A DNA stretch of 64,000 nucleotides from an uncultured Clostridia bacterium (GTDB lineage Bacteria; Bacillota; Clostridia; TANB77; CAG-508). The stretch lies in contig CALXUS010000011.1 in assembly GCA_944391745.1 (NCBI GenBank), forward strand, positions 1 to 64,000. Reading direction: 5' to 3'. The notes under the pieces were generated by a model, which was not told where the DNA came from, ran no database searches, and was given only the letters and a program-made list of their open reading frames with translations. This document shows positions 27,158 through 36,101 of this stretch, piece by piece (within the stretch, counting starts at the first letter, position 1; every line of letters begins with the position of its first letter). The position numbers and the translations under genes were made by a program.

Positions 27158-27228
27158 AATAAGTACAGGTTTATTCTGTTTCATCACATACATTTACAAG
27201 GCTTGCACATTGAAAAGGGAGAGACAAA

Positions 27229-27528
27229 ATGTTAGTAAAAGTGATAATTTCGGTGCTCCTGGCGGTAATGATTTATGCGAACAATTCGCATGACATTACC
27301 TATCATAGTGGTGAGAGCGATTTTCATACGCTCATCCACTTATTTATGATTTTTCTATTATTTACACAACAATATGCGTTATTTAGTACGTGTATTGAAA
27401 AAACACATTTTATGATTGCAGGTTTGATTTCGCTCGTGACTACAATTGCTATCGCTGAGGTAGCAATCTTGTTAGCACACATACACCGCAAAGCACAAAG
27501 GCAAAAAAAAGACGAAAAATGCCAATAA
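27229..27528 (+). CDS. small membrane protein (99 aa)
   Basis: 99 residues with three hydrophobic stretches (LVKVIISVLLAVMIYA, LIHLFMIFLLFTQQYALF and MIAGLISLVTTIAIAEVAIL) and a basic C-terminal tail (HRKAQRQKKDEKCQ). AAGGGAGAGACAAA precedes the ATG. It has its own promoter and a strong terminator, and its composition differs from the surroundings. No family recognised. Similar in style, but not clearly in sequence, to the membrane proteins at 26686 and 39678. Confidence 0.7.
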   Translation: MLVKVIISVLLAVMIYANNSHDITYHSGESDFHTLIHLFMIFLLFTQQYALFSTCIEKTHFMIAGLISLVTTIAIAEVAILLAHIHRKAQRQKKDEKCQ

Positions 27529-27563
27529 AAGAAGCAATGCAAACCTTGATATAAAATGTATGA

Positions 27564-27603
27564 GAGAGCCGCCTTCTCGAAAGAGAAAGCGGCTCTCTTT
27601 ATT
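27564..27603 (+). terminator. strong terminator of the 99-aa gene
   Basis: GAGAGCCGC ... GCGGCTCTC outer stem with an inner CTTCTC-GAAA-GAGAAAG hairpin, then a T run. Confidence 0.88.
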
Positions 27604-27707
27604 ATATTTTTTTAAAATCACTAAGAATTTTTTCAAATATATTCTGTTTAAATTATATGTTATTATTTTCATTTAAGCTACCTTAATTTATTATTTAGTA
27701 CTAAATT

Positions 27708-28326
27708 TTACAATATGGTTTCAATATTTATTACTTCTTTATCTTCTATCATAATTTTGATAACTCCAGGTGAATTCACTCTTATACAATTTCCTTTATA
27801 ATATAAATAAGCACCATTAAGTTTACACCAGTTCATTAAGAAAAATTTTATTGATGCACCATGACTAATTATGGCTACTTTTTTACCTACATTTTCATTG
27901 ACTATTCTTTTTATGGAATTATCCATTCTTGCTTTTACCTCTTCCATATTCTCACCATTTGTGCATTTTAGCTTGGGATTAAGTATTTGTTCTATTGTAT
28001 ACGGACGGTCTAACTTTTCTTCTAATGCATTCAATTCAGCTAAGTCTCCGTAATCTTCTTTCATTTAAAGAACTATCTATATTTATTTTTAATAAATTCC
28101 TTTCAGCAATATATTTCGCTGTTTCAATAGCTCTTATATATGAACTGCTCCAAACTTCTGAAATATCTTCTAATTCTTTATTTTTGCTCAAGATCTTAGC
28201 TTCCGCTTCTCCTTCAACTGACAATATTATTTTTTCATTTTGCTCTTGAGCGCTTTCGCTTGTTAATTGATATCCATAATCTTTTAATTGTTTAGAATGT
28301 CTAATTAAATATATTGTTGTAGTCAT
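27708..28326 (-). pseudogene. histidine phosphatase (phosphoglycerate-mutase-like), frameshifted
   Basis: The N-terminal frame starts at 28326 with TTTIYLIRHSKQLKDYG, including the RH motif of the histidine phosphatase superfamily, and ends in NERRLRRLS at 28036. The second frame continues with GDLAELNALEEKLDRPYTIE and later AIISHGASIKFFL, which holds the second catalytic His. Removing one T near 28046 would join them as LNERRYGDLAEL, as expected in this family. The gene overlaps grpB-like 28323-28844 by 4 nt (ATGA), so the pair was cotranscribed. Interrupted gene or single-base error. Confidence 0.82.
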
Positions 28327-28844
28327 TTTGTTGTACCTCCATACATATTTTTTGCTCTTTTTAGCAATTCCGAAACATACTCACTTTTAATTCTTTTATA
28401 TTTATTTCTTTCCATATTCTCTTTAGCAATCTTTCTCTTAAAATCTGAATACTCCTTCGTTTCTTTTTTATTACTTAATAAATATTCTTTTATAAGTATA
28501 AAATCTTTATATTTATTTGTATTAATCATTGCTAAATGAATATGTATATCTCCTGTTTTAGTTTCTCGAGATGTAGAAGCAAAGAATTGATAATCCTGGG
28601 CTTTATTTTTTGCACTTGGTATAAATCCTATATCTATCAATATATTATAAACCATATTAAATTGACATATAGTTTTTACACCTATCAGAATATCTATAAT
28701 ATTTTTTCCATACATATTTGGAATTGCTGTAGAACCAATATGAGTAATTTGAACTTCACTTGGTAGTTTTACTTCTAATTTTTCAACCAGCTTATTATAT
28801 TTCTTTTTATTTTCTTCAAAGTCCTGCTTCACTATTTCAATCAT
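28323..28844 (-). CDS. GrpB family protein (nucleotidyltransferase fold)
   Basis: 173 residues of the GrpB/UPF0157 family. Family signature elements are HIGSTAIPNMYGKNIIDILI (about residues 36-55), which carry the GS and D-x-D/L motif of the nucleotidyltransferase fold, and DIHIHLAMINTNKYKDF, followed by YSDFKRKIAKEN. Biochemical role is not established. AGGTGATAAA precedes the ATG. It is coupled to the broken phosphatase gene by an ATGA overlap. Confidence 0.87.
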   Translation of the reverse strand: MIEIVKQDFEENKKKYNKLVEKLEVKLPSEVQITHIGSTAIPNMYGKNIIDILIGVKTICQFNMVYNILIDIGFIPSAKNKAQDYQFFASTSRETKTGDIHIHLAMINTNKYKDFILIKEYLLSNKKETKEYSDFKRKIAKENMERNKYKRIKSEYVSELLKRAKNMYGGTTK

Positions 28845-28987
28845 TTTATCACCTATAACTAATTATAATATACTAGAACTCAATACATCAAGTAAAATAT
28901 TAGATAGTTGTTATATTTTAAACCTCGATAATTGTACTATGTCTTTTTACACGCTTAAAAGAGAAGGTGGCATCTATTTTTATATAT

Positions 28988-29027
28988 AAAAGCTCTGTGA
29001 ATGCTAAGTAAAGCATACCACAGAGCT
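28988..29027 (-). terminator. terminator of the 29077 gene
   Basis: AGCTCTGTG / CACAGAGCT outer stem with an inner ATGCT/AGCAT pair; on the minus strand followed by TTTTATATATAAAAAT. Confidence 0.82.
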
Positions 29028-29076
29028 ATACAAGTATCATCTCCCTATATTATTATTCAGTGATTTCTTAATTTAC

Positions 29077-29694
29077 TTAAATCTTATTGAGATAATTTTT
29101 AAGCAAGAAAAAGAAAGTATACAGATCATAATTAGACAAGATTTCAATGGAAAACTTAGAATGATTGTCTTTGTAGCTTCCAAAAACCATGTCAGGATTA
29201 AGTCCTTCAAAATAGATATCCGAAATACTTACATCAGGCTCAAAAAGATCCATGAAATCGCAATCAATCGGCTTATCAGATTTAACGGAAACAATCCAAG
29301 TATGGAAATCACTACGAAGCCAAATAGTCGTATTGTTCTTTTTCAATTTAATCTGAAAAACAGGAAGTTTAATTGATTTCGAATAATGAAAGCCACAGAC
29401 ATCCGGCTGACCATTGGTTTCGTTATCAACGCTTTTAATCATTTTCCAGATAGTACGTCCAACCAAAAACATCTGTTCTTTAAACTTCTCAGAATAAGTC
29501 AGATTTTTATCAGGAATATTGACCCTCAACCACGGAAGCAGAGGAATGGGTAAATTCTTATCATAGTATTCCCTTACTTCTTCAACAACCGTCCGATCCG
29601 TATCACCTACATAGCTAACATAATCGTCTGCATTAAAGTTTGGCATGAAATTTCTCATGTCATTCAACAATGCATAATGAACTTGTTTTTTCAC
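29077..29694 (-). CDS. hypothetical protein (205 aa), cassette-like
   Basis: 205 residues, soluble, with a GTG start preceded by AAAGGAGGAATTATA. It begins KKQVHYALLNDMRNFMPNF and includes LLPWLRVNIPDKNLTYSEKF, GRTIWKMIKSVDNETNGQP and SFH-like WLRSDFHTWIVSVKSDKP. No known domain is recognised. A near-consensus promoter and its own terminator flank it, and its GC content is above the neighbours', as with the other cassettes. The function is unknown. Confidence 0.65.
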   Translation of the reverse strand: MKKQVHYALLNDMRNFMPNFNADDYVSYVGDTDRTVVEEVREYYDKNLPIPLLPWLRVNIPDKNLTYSEKFKEQMFLVGRTIWKMIKSVDNETNGQPDVCGFHYSKSIKLPVFQIKLKKNNTTIWLRSDFHTWIVSVKSDKPIDCDFMDLFEPDVSISDIYFEGLNPDMVFGSYKDNHSKFSIEILSNYDLYTFFFLLKNYLNKI

Positions 29695-29779
29695 TATAAT
29701 TCCTCCTTTGTAATTGCTTAGAAGGCATTGCCTTCAAAAATAACTAATCATTAAAGGCCACGATACGATTTGTAATCAA

Positions 29780-29808
29780 ATTTTAGCATTAAAAAAATTA
29801 TAAATCAA
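29780..29808 (-). promoter_or_regulatory. promoter of the 29077 gene
   Basis: On the minus strand TTGATT (29808-29803), 17 nt, TAAAAT (29785-29780). Confidence 0.72.
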
Positions 29809-29903
29809 GTATTTTTCTACATAAATTGTAATAAAGGACAATCAATTATTCATACACTCTAATAAAAAGAATATTCTACATTAAAATTCATAAGGAGTGT
29901 AAT

Positions 29904-30410
29904 ATGTTTATATGTAATTTTAAAATAAATATTAAGAAAATATGGAAAATCTGCATAGTTATTTTATTTATTTCAATAATTATTTTAATAGGATTTGCTA
30001 TTTTTAAAATCTTTTTCGCTTCAAAAACAAATTTGCCAGAAGAAAATACCGCTATTGAAATAACAAGTGATGAATATACAAACTTTCTAAAAGCATCTCA
30101 CGAAAGTATTAACAATTATATAGGTAAAACATTTAAATTAACTGGTTATGTATATAGACTACCTGATTTCTCAAGTAATCAATTCGTAATTGCAAGAACA
30201 ATGGTTATTAATGATAACATGGGTGCAGTTATTGTAGGAATGCTTTCTGAATGTGACACGGCTCAAAACTATGAATCAGGATCTTGGATTGAAGCAACTG
30301 GTACAATAAAAAAAGGAAACTATAATGGTGAAATTCCAATATTGGAAATTTCTTCTGTTAAAACCATTAAAGCTCCCGATGAAGAATTTGTATATATGCC
30401 AACTGATTAA
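29904..30410 (+). CDS. membrane-anchored DUF1980-like OB-fold protein
   Basis: 168 residues: an N-terminal hydrophobic helix (about 12-36, ICIVILFISIIILIGFAIFKIF) and an outer domain with GKTFKLTGYVYRLPDFSSNQ, then VINDNMGAVIVGMLSECD and GSWIEATGTIKKG. The pattern resembles the C-terminal domain of the YcgQ/TIGR03943 (DUF1980) proteins, which look like an OB fold, often with GGYVY and metal-related neighbours. The usual DUF1980 membrane part is missing. AAGGAGTGTAAT precedes the ATG. Convergent with the transporter pseudogene, with only 1 nt between. Confidence 0.65.
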   Translation: MFICNFKINIKKIWKICIVILFISIIILIGFAIFKIFFASKTNLPEENTAIEITSDEYTNFLKASHESINNYIGKTFKLTGYVYRLPDFSSNQFVIARTMVINDNMGAVIVGMLSECDTAQNYESGSWIEATGTIKKGNYNGEIPILEISSVKTIKAPDEEFVYMPTD

Positions 30411-30411
30411 A

Positions 30412-31516
30412 TTATGATTGTCTATCAAATATGGCTTTCATCACACCTTTATCAAGCACACCAGCGAATATATTTTTTAGAATTATAAGTAAAATAGGTC
30501 CTAAAATTAGCCCCCACACATTCCATAATTTATATCCTGTATACATAGCAATTAATGTAAATGCAGGATGTATACCAATATGCTTGCTTATAAGTTTTGG
30601 CTCTAAAAATTGTCTTACAATACTCATTATAACCCATAATCCAAGTATTGCTACACCTAATACAATATCTCCATTTAAACTACTAAGAATAGCCCATGGA
30701 ATCATGGCAGTTCCAGATCCTAGTATTGGTAGTGCATCAATAAATCCTATTCCTAATGCTGCAAGAAGTGGGAACTCAATATTTAATCCAATAAGTTGAA
30801 ATATTGAAAGTCCAATTAATGAAATTAAAAATGAAACGAATATAAGAGTAGCTTCCGCTCTTAAATACTCCCCTAACGCCTTAATAATTTCTTTTAAATG
30901 TTTAGTAAGTTTTTTCATCCATAATTCTGGTAAATGATGTTCTAATTGATCTATCATATAAATTTTATCTGTGCATAAAAAATACAGTGCCATTATCGAA
31001 AAGAAAATTGATAAAATTAAATTAGGTATTTTCATAATCCAATTTGTTATTCCGGTAAGAATGTTCGTAATACCTGATGTGATAGAATTAATCACATTGT
31101 TTTCAACCTGTTCAATACTAGTTCTTAACTCTTCTGGAAGCTTTTCTAAAATATTAAAATTTTGAGTAACATTATTTATTATTTCTTTTGCATTATCATA
31201 ATATTTTTCAGAATCCTCTAATAGATTATTAGCCTCAGAAAAAATTGTTATAACTCCCCAAGTTAAAATTCCGAGCAATAATAAGTACTGAAATAACCAT
31301 TACAAAAATACTGCTAAATCTTCTTGTCCATTTACACTTTTTCATAAGGAAACGAATTATAGGTTCTAATAATAAAGCTAAAACAAAGGAAACTAAAAAT
31401 GGCATATAAAAAACTGATAATTTGAAACATAAGAGTATAATCACTACAGTTAAAGCCAATATGAACAAACGCTTTAATACTTTACTCCAATAATTTATAT
31501 CAGATACCATTTTCAA
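30412..31516 (-). pseudogene. AI-2E family transporter, frameshifted
   Basis: Two frames form one AI-2E (TqsA/YtvI type) membrane protein of about 365 residues. The first begins at a TTG at 31516 (AGGAG 6 nt upstream) and reads SDINYWSKVLKRLFILALTV and LALLLEPIIRFLMKK. The second continues from about 31270 with LGILTWGVITIFSEANNLL, and ends with GIHPAFTLIAMYTGYKLWN and GLILGPILLIILK, the family's C-terminal motifs. The junction sits near GCTCGGAATT (31271-31280) and needs one base inserted or two lost, not at a homopolymer. The protein would have about eight membrane helices. Probably non-functional. Confidence 0.85.
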
Positions 31517-31575
31517 AATCTTCTCCTCTGTTTTAGCTATTAATATTATATGAAGATATGAAAAAATTTATTCAT

Positions 31576-32847
31576 TTATCTTTTATAAATGTCTTTTTGC
31601 GTATATTCTTCCGGTTTTAATCCTAACTTATCTTTAGAATATACAGTTAATCCTAATGTTAAAATCAAAATCAAAATTCCCATTGCAATCATTGCTATAT
31701 CTATATTATAAATACCTACAACAGCGGCACCAAAAAGAGTAATAATTGTTCTAAAAATATTATCACAAATTGATTTTGCCGAATATATTGCTGGTAATAT
31801 TTTAGAACTAGTAAAATTATTTACATATTTCTTGGCTAAAATTTGATCTATTGCATTTGCGGCACCCATAATTAATAAAATTACAACAATAATTACTAAC
31901 TTCGTATAAAATGGTAATTTTGCTATAGCTATAATTCCAGCTAAAATAAAACAAATAGCAAAAGTTAATAAAATATTAGTTAAAGACTTATTTTTAAATT
32001 TTTTATTAAAATCTAATGCAGTATTAGAAAATAAACCTCTGGTTAATTCAAACATTGCAAATATAAAACCAATCTGTACTGAAGATGCTCCTATATCTTG
32101 CAATAAAGTTAATTGATAAGAATCTAAAAGAACTATTATTCCCCAAATAGCTCCAGTCATAATAAGCAGAGCTCTTAAACGTTTAGATTTAGTAATAAAC
32201 TTATATCCTTTTTTTAAATCTTTCATATAATCTTTAAAGCTCTTTTTACTTTCATCTTCTTTAATATCACTAAAATTAAAAGAAATTGCTGTGGCTATGA
32301 TAGTGCATATAAGACAAAGGAAAATAGGTAAATAAGGATTTACTCCATATAGAAATCCAGATATTATAGTTGATATAGCTGAAAAAATACAATACCTTGA
32401 AAATCCTTTTTTGTCTAATCTTGAAAAAATCTCATTTCTTTGATATGTTGGAGCTTGTGGTATAGAAGTACTAAGTAAATTAGATTCAGAGACATATTTT
32501 AATGCAAATGCAGTACCACTAATAAATTGAGCTAACGCTAATCCAATAAATCCATTAAATGTTATAATCATAATAGTAAAAATAATATTCAATATATTTC
32601 CAGCTATTGCAGTATTTTTATAGCCAATTTTTGAAGTTAATAAAGTAGCAGGTATTTGCATTATTATCATAGATAAAGCATAAACTGTTGCAGATAGTAA
32701 TATTTGAGAATCTGAAATACCTTTAACTTCTGTTAAATACATTACTCTTATTCCATAGAAAAATAATAAATCAAACCCAAACATTAAGTATTTTGGATAT
32801 AATTTAAGATTACGTTTTCTAGATTTTACCTCTTCTGTTATAGCCAT
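31576..32847 (-). CDS. MFS transporter
   Basis: 423 residues with about twelve hydrophobic segments, consistent with a major facilitator. Examples are YLMFGFDLLFFYGIRVMYLT, VYALSMIIMQIPATLLTSKI and LTNILLTFAICFILAGIIAI. The loop between TM2 and TM3 (TSKIGYKNTAIAGN) matches the Gly-x-x-x-Asp/Arg type motif of MFS proteins. No regulator is adjacent and no specificity can be assigned. The ATG is preceded by GAGGAGTAAAAAG. It stands alone between the AI-2E pseudogene and the Asn/Gln-rich gene. Confidence 0.85.
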   Translation of the reverse strand: MAITEEVKSRKRNLKLYPKYLMFGFDLLFFYGIRVMYLTEVKGISDSQILLSATVYALSMIIMQIPATLLTSKIGYKNTAIAGNILNIIFTIMIITFNGFIGLALAQFISGTAFALKYVSESNLLSTSIPQAPTYQRNEIFSRLDKKGFSRYCIFSAISTIISGFLYGVNPYLPIFLCLICTIIATAISFNFSDIKEDESKKSFKDYMKDLKKGYKFITKSKRLRALLIMTGAIWGIIVLLDSYQLTLLQDIGASSVQIGFIFAMFELTRGLFSNTALDFNKKFKNKSLTNILLTFAICFILAGIIAIAKLPFYTKLVIIVVILLIMGAANAIDQILAKKYVNNFTSSKILPAIYSAKSICDNIFRTIITLFGAAVVGIYNIDIAMIAMGILILILTLGLTVYSKDKLGLKPEEYTQKDIYKR

Positions 32848-32964
32848 CTTTTTACTCCTCTTTTGTCTATTTTTTACAATATTATATTATTTTATTCGTC
32901 CTTAGTTGGATTCTATCATCTGCAAAATTAAAAGTCAACACGATATGTTTTTCGTTATTGTTTT

Positions 32965-33876
32965 TTAATTCACATATTCATCTTCTGGATATGGAGTAGC
33001 AAAATAATTAGTAAAAGGATAATTTATCCTATTCATATTTTGCATTGGTGAACTTTGTATCGGTGGATTTTGCATATTAGTTCTTTGCATAACTGAATAT
33101 TGATTCATTGTAGGAATATAGTTATAGTTCATTCCTAAGCTTTGATTAACAGGTCTACAAAATCTATTATCCACTACCGAATCTCTTCTTGTATTTTTCT
33201 TAAGTTCTAGTAACCTTCTTATTATTAAAATTTTTATTAAATCTTTTAAAGTAGGATTTCCTATTTTTCTTGAGTTTTGTATTGTATTAGAAACAGTATT
33301 TCCAGTAGTATTATTTAACTGTGTAGATTGTCTTTGTATATTACCTGTTTGTGCTAATTGTGTTGTTGCATTATTGGTTTGTGAAGAAGTCGTTTTTGAA
33401 GTTACACTATTATTGCTCTGTAAATTATTTGCTCTTGAATTTTGTTGTGATTGTGTATTTCTATTAACAACCATATCATCTTCAATATTGCTATATATTT
33501 CCATAGTCATAGATTCAATTAAATTATCCGTTATATCTCTTTCCTTATTTTCTTCTACTATTTTATTTACCATTGGCATCAACAAACAATAAATGTCCGG
33601 ATACATCCTTTGAATTCTTAATATCTCTTCTGATTCTACCATATCTGATTCTAAGTTTTCTTTCATTGAATTTTGAAAATTAGCTTGTTTTGGCATATTA
33701 GTTTGAATTGGCATATTCATCTGACTAATATTCATTGAATTTGGTATATTAACATTTCTAAAGTTTGATACATTTTGCGCATTAGTTGTTGAATATGTAG
33801 GAACATTTGTATATTCATTAACATCTGAATTTCCTAATACACTTCTCATATAATCCTCATAACTTTGATAATTCAT
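32965..33876 (-). CDS. Asn/Gln/Met-rich low-complexity protein
   Basis: 303 residues. The N-terminal third (NYQSYEDYMRSVLGNSDV, then runs of NMPIQ) and the C-terminal tail are rich in Asn, Gln, Met, Pro and Tyr. The middle has a folded helical part EEILRIQRMYPDIYCLLMPM and ESMTMEIYSNIEDD, a pattern I associate with small spore-associated proteins of Clostridia, although I cannot name a family. A helix with KDLIKILIIRRLLELKKNTR follows a Ser/Thr/Gln-rich stretch. Translation start at 33876 has AGGAGG, but this site is in the arm of a strong hairpin. Spore coat or spore surface is a guess. Confidence 0.7.
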   Translation of the reverse strand: MNYQSYEDYMRSVLGNSDVNEYTNVPTYSTTNAQNVSNFRNVNIPNSMNISQMNMPIQTNMPKQANFQNSMKENLESDMVESEEILRIQRMYPDIYCLLMPMVNKIVEENKERDITDNLIESMTMEIYSNIEDDMVVNRNTQSQQNSRANNLQSNNSVTSKTTSSQTNNATTQLAQTGNIQRQSTQLNNTTGNTVSNTIQNSRKIGNPTLKDLIKILIIRRLLELKKNTRRDSVVDNRFCRPVNQSLGMNYNYIPTMNQYSVMQRTNMQNPPIQSSPMQNMNRINYPFTNYFATPYPEDEYVN

Positions 33877-33883
33877 AAAAATA

Positions 33884-33911
33884 ACCTCCTACACTATATT
33901 ATGTAGGAGAT
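33884..33911 (-). promoter_or_regulatory. hairpin that hides the ribosome site of the Asn/Gln-rich gene
   Basis: On the minus strand CTCCTACA (33909-33902), an 8-nt loop, TGTAGGAG (33893-33886), extended by a G-T and A-T pair. The 3' arm contains the AGGAGG (33890-33885) 8 nt before the ATG. Translation would need the hairpin opened, for example by temperature or a bound factor. Confidence 0.6.
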
Positions 33912-33950
33912 TTACCTCTTGTGAATAGTTATTTTTTAATTATAGTATTA

Positions 33951-35360
33951 TCATATTTGATTTACTAACTCTTTAAATTTATTTCCTCTTTCTTCAAAAT
34001 TTTTAAACATATCAAAACTTGCACTTGCTGGAGAAAATAATACTACTTCTCCTTCTGTTGCTACTTCTCTAGCCTTTTTTATTGTTTCTTCTAATGTGTT
34101 ACACCTATATATAGGAATATTTTTTCCTTCTTTCTTTTCTTCTTCCAATACTGCATTTTGAATTTTTTCTGATGTTTGACCAACTAATATTAATTTACTA
34201 ACATTTTGAATTATAGGTTTTGCAATTGGTCCATAATCTAAATGTTTATCATATCCACCTGCAATAAGAACAATTTTTTCATCAAAAGAATTTAAACCTG
34301 CAATTGTTCTACTTGGACTTGTTCCTATAGAATCATTATACCATTCTACCCCATCTATTTTTCTAATAAATTCAAGTCTATGTTCTACACCAGGAAATTC
34401 TTCAATAGTTTTTCTTGTAATATCTTCTTTACATAATTCCAATGTTGCACCAATTGCAGCAGATGCATTTTCACAATTATGAATTCCTCTTAATTTCATA
34501 TTTTCTTTTTTTACAAAATGCTTTCTTACACCGTCTTGACAAACTTTTATAATATTATCTTGTCTATCAAATATTACACCATTATCTAATAGTTCCCTAC
34601 TACTAAAAAATCTTACCTTTCCTTTTGCTTCTTTATAAAATTCTTTAGTAATCTCATTATCTTTGTTAATTACTAATAATCCATTCTCATCTTGATGTAA
34701 GAAAATATTCTTCTTACTATCTATGTATTCTTGATAATCTTTATGCACATTTAGATGATTTGGAGCAATATTTGTAACAACAGCAATTTGAGGGCTTATT
34801 TTCATGTTCATAAGTTGAAAACTACTCAATTCAAGTACAACTATATCTTCCGGCTTCATGTTTTCTATTTCGGTAAATAACGGTGTTCCTATGTTTCCGC
34901 CCAAGAAACAATTATATCCATTTGCTTCTAATATTTTATAAATTAATGTAGTTGTAGTCGTTTTTCCGTCACTTCCAGTAACTCCAACAACTTTGCATGG
35001 AGCTAGCTCAAGTACCTGCTCAATTTCCGATGTAAGTATTGCTCCTCTTTCTACTTCTTTTACTATTTCTGGAGTATCTGGTCTACAACTTGGAGCTCTA
35101 AAAATGTAGTCGAAACCAACTAGATGTTCTAATGAATTTGCTCCAAAATAATAATTCATATTATATTTGTCAAGTTTAGTAATTATATCACTATCGATTT
35201 TTTCTTTATCACGATTATCAAAAGCTGTAACTTTCGCTCCATGATTATAAAAATACTCAATAAGTGGTTTATTACTTATACCCATTCCAATTATGGCTAT
35301 TCTTTTATTTTTTATATTTTCATTAAACTCTTGTAATTTTTTATTTATATAATTACTCAT
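33951..35360 (-). CDS. murD: UDP-N-acetylmuramoyl-L-alanine--D-glutamate ligase
   Basis: 469 residues from the ATG at 35360. MurD adds D-Glu to UDP-MurNAc-L-Ala in cell-wall synthesis. ATP-binding GVTGSDGKTTTTTLI, then VLELSSFQL, IAPNHLNVHKDYQEYI and HNCENASAAIGA, and GGYDKHLDYG near the C terminus match the Mur ligase domains. An earlier ATG at 35396 overlaps the kinase gene stop by 8 nt, but the family usually begins near SNYINKKLQEF, so I prefer the later start although its ribosome site is distant. Not in a dcw cluster here. Confidence 0.95.
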   Translation of the reverse strand: MSNYINKKLQEFNENIKNKRIAIIGMGISNKPLIEYFYNHGAKVTAFDNRDKEKIDSDIITKLDKYNMNYYFGANSLEHLVGFDYIFRAPSCRPDTPEIVKEVERGAILTSEIEQVLELAPCKVVGVTGSDGKTTTTTLIYKILEANGYNCFLGGNIGTPLFTEIENMKPEDIVVLELSSFQLMNMKISPQIAVVTNIAPNHLNVHKDYQEYIDSKKNIFLHQDENGLLVINKDNEITKEFYKEAKGKVRFFSSRELLDNGVIFDRQDNIIKVCQDGVRKHFVKKENMKLRGIHNCENASAAIGATLELCKEDITRKTIEEFPGVEHRLEFIRKIDGVEWYNDSIGTSPSRTIAGLNSFDEKIVLIAGGYDKHLDYGPIAKPIIQNVSKLILVGQTSEKIQNAVLEEEKKEGKNIPIYRCNTLEETIKKAREVATEGEVVLFSPASASFDMFKNFEERGNKFKELVNQI

Positions 35361-35388
35361 ATTTTCAAAGCTTCCCTTCCATATATTA

Positions 35389-36081
35389 TTATTCATCTAA
35401 TAATTTGCTAATATATTTATCATATATTTTCTTAGCTGATTCCTTAGCACTCGAATCTTCTGTTACATCAACTTTAACTGTTTTATCCGAAATCTCATTA
35501 AAGCCTGATTTTTCATGTAAAATATCTCTTTGTACAACTGAATTTCTCACTTCTTCAATTGAATATATTCCGCCTAATTGTTTATATCTTCTTTTTACTC
35601 TTTCCTCAAGAGAAGCAGTAATAAAAATATGTAAGTCCATTTCTGGATATATTCTTACTAAATCTCTAGCAGATACAATTAAATTGAACCTTTTTGCATA
35701 TTCTGTTATTATATGATATGCAAAACTAAATAATTTGCTATTATCTGCCATGCTTGCCATTTTAGAAACCCCAATAGAATTTTGCATACTTTTCATAGCT
35801 TCTTCATCAACTTTTTTTCCAGCAATATATATAACGGTCTTTCTATCTTCTATTTTAAATTCAACATGTAATTTCTTTAATAATTCAAAAGGTGTTAAAT
35901 TAGGTACCTCATTCATTTTAGATATATCCAAACTACTTTCATGTAATGCCTCAATTAAAGCTCTATAAATTTTGCTTCCATCTACAAAAATACTATTAGG
36001 TATTAAGTCCAAAAGCTCATTACAAATAGAAGTTTTTCCAGCACCAACCATTCCTTCAATTCCAATAACTATATTTTTCAA
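35389..36081 (-). CDS. cytidylate kinase-like protein
   Basis: 230 residues. P-loop GMVGAGKTS (residues 10-18), LIVSARDLVRIYPEMDLHIF and ASLEERVKRRY with VVQRDILHEKS resemble bacterial CMP kinase, which phosphorylates CMP/dCMP. The acidic dimer and Arg-rich lid are present, but the LIDxxx NMP-binding region differs from textbook Cmk, so the exact substrate is uncertain. The TTG start (36081) has AAAGGAAG 7 nt upstream. It lies between uvrA and murD, probably cotranscribed with them. Confidence 0.8.
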   Translation of the reverse strand: MKNIVIGIEGMVGAGKTSICNELLDLIPNSIFVDGSKIYRALIEALHESSLDISKMNEVPNLTPFELLKKLHVEFKIEDRKTVIYIAGKKVDEEAMKSMQNSIGVSKMASMADNSKLFSFAYHIITEYAKRFNLIVSARDLVRIYPEMDLHIFITASLEERVKRRYKQLGGIYSIEEVRNSVVQRDILHEKSGFNEISDKTVKVDVTEDSSAKESAKKIYDKYISKLLDE

Positions 36082-36101
36082 ATCTTTTCTTCCTTTCTAT
36101 T

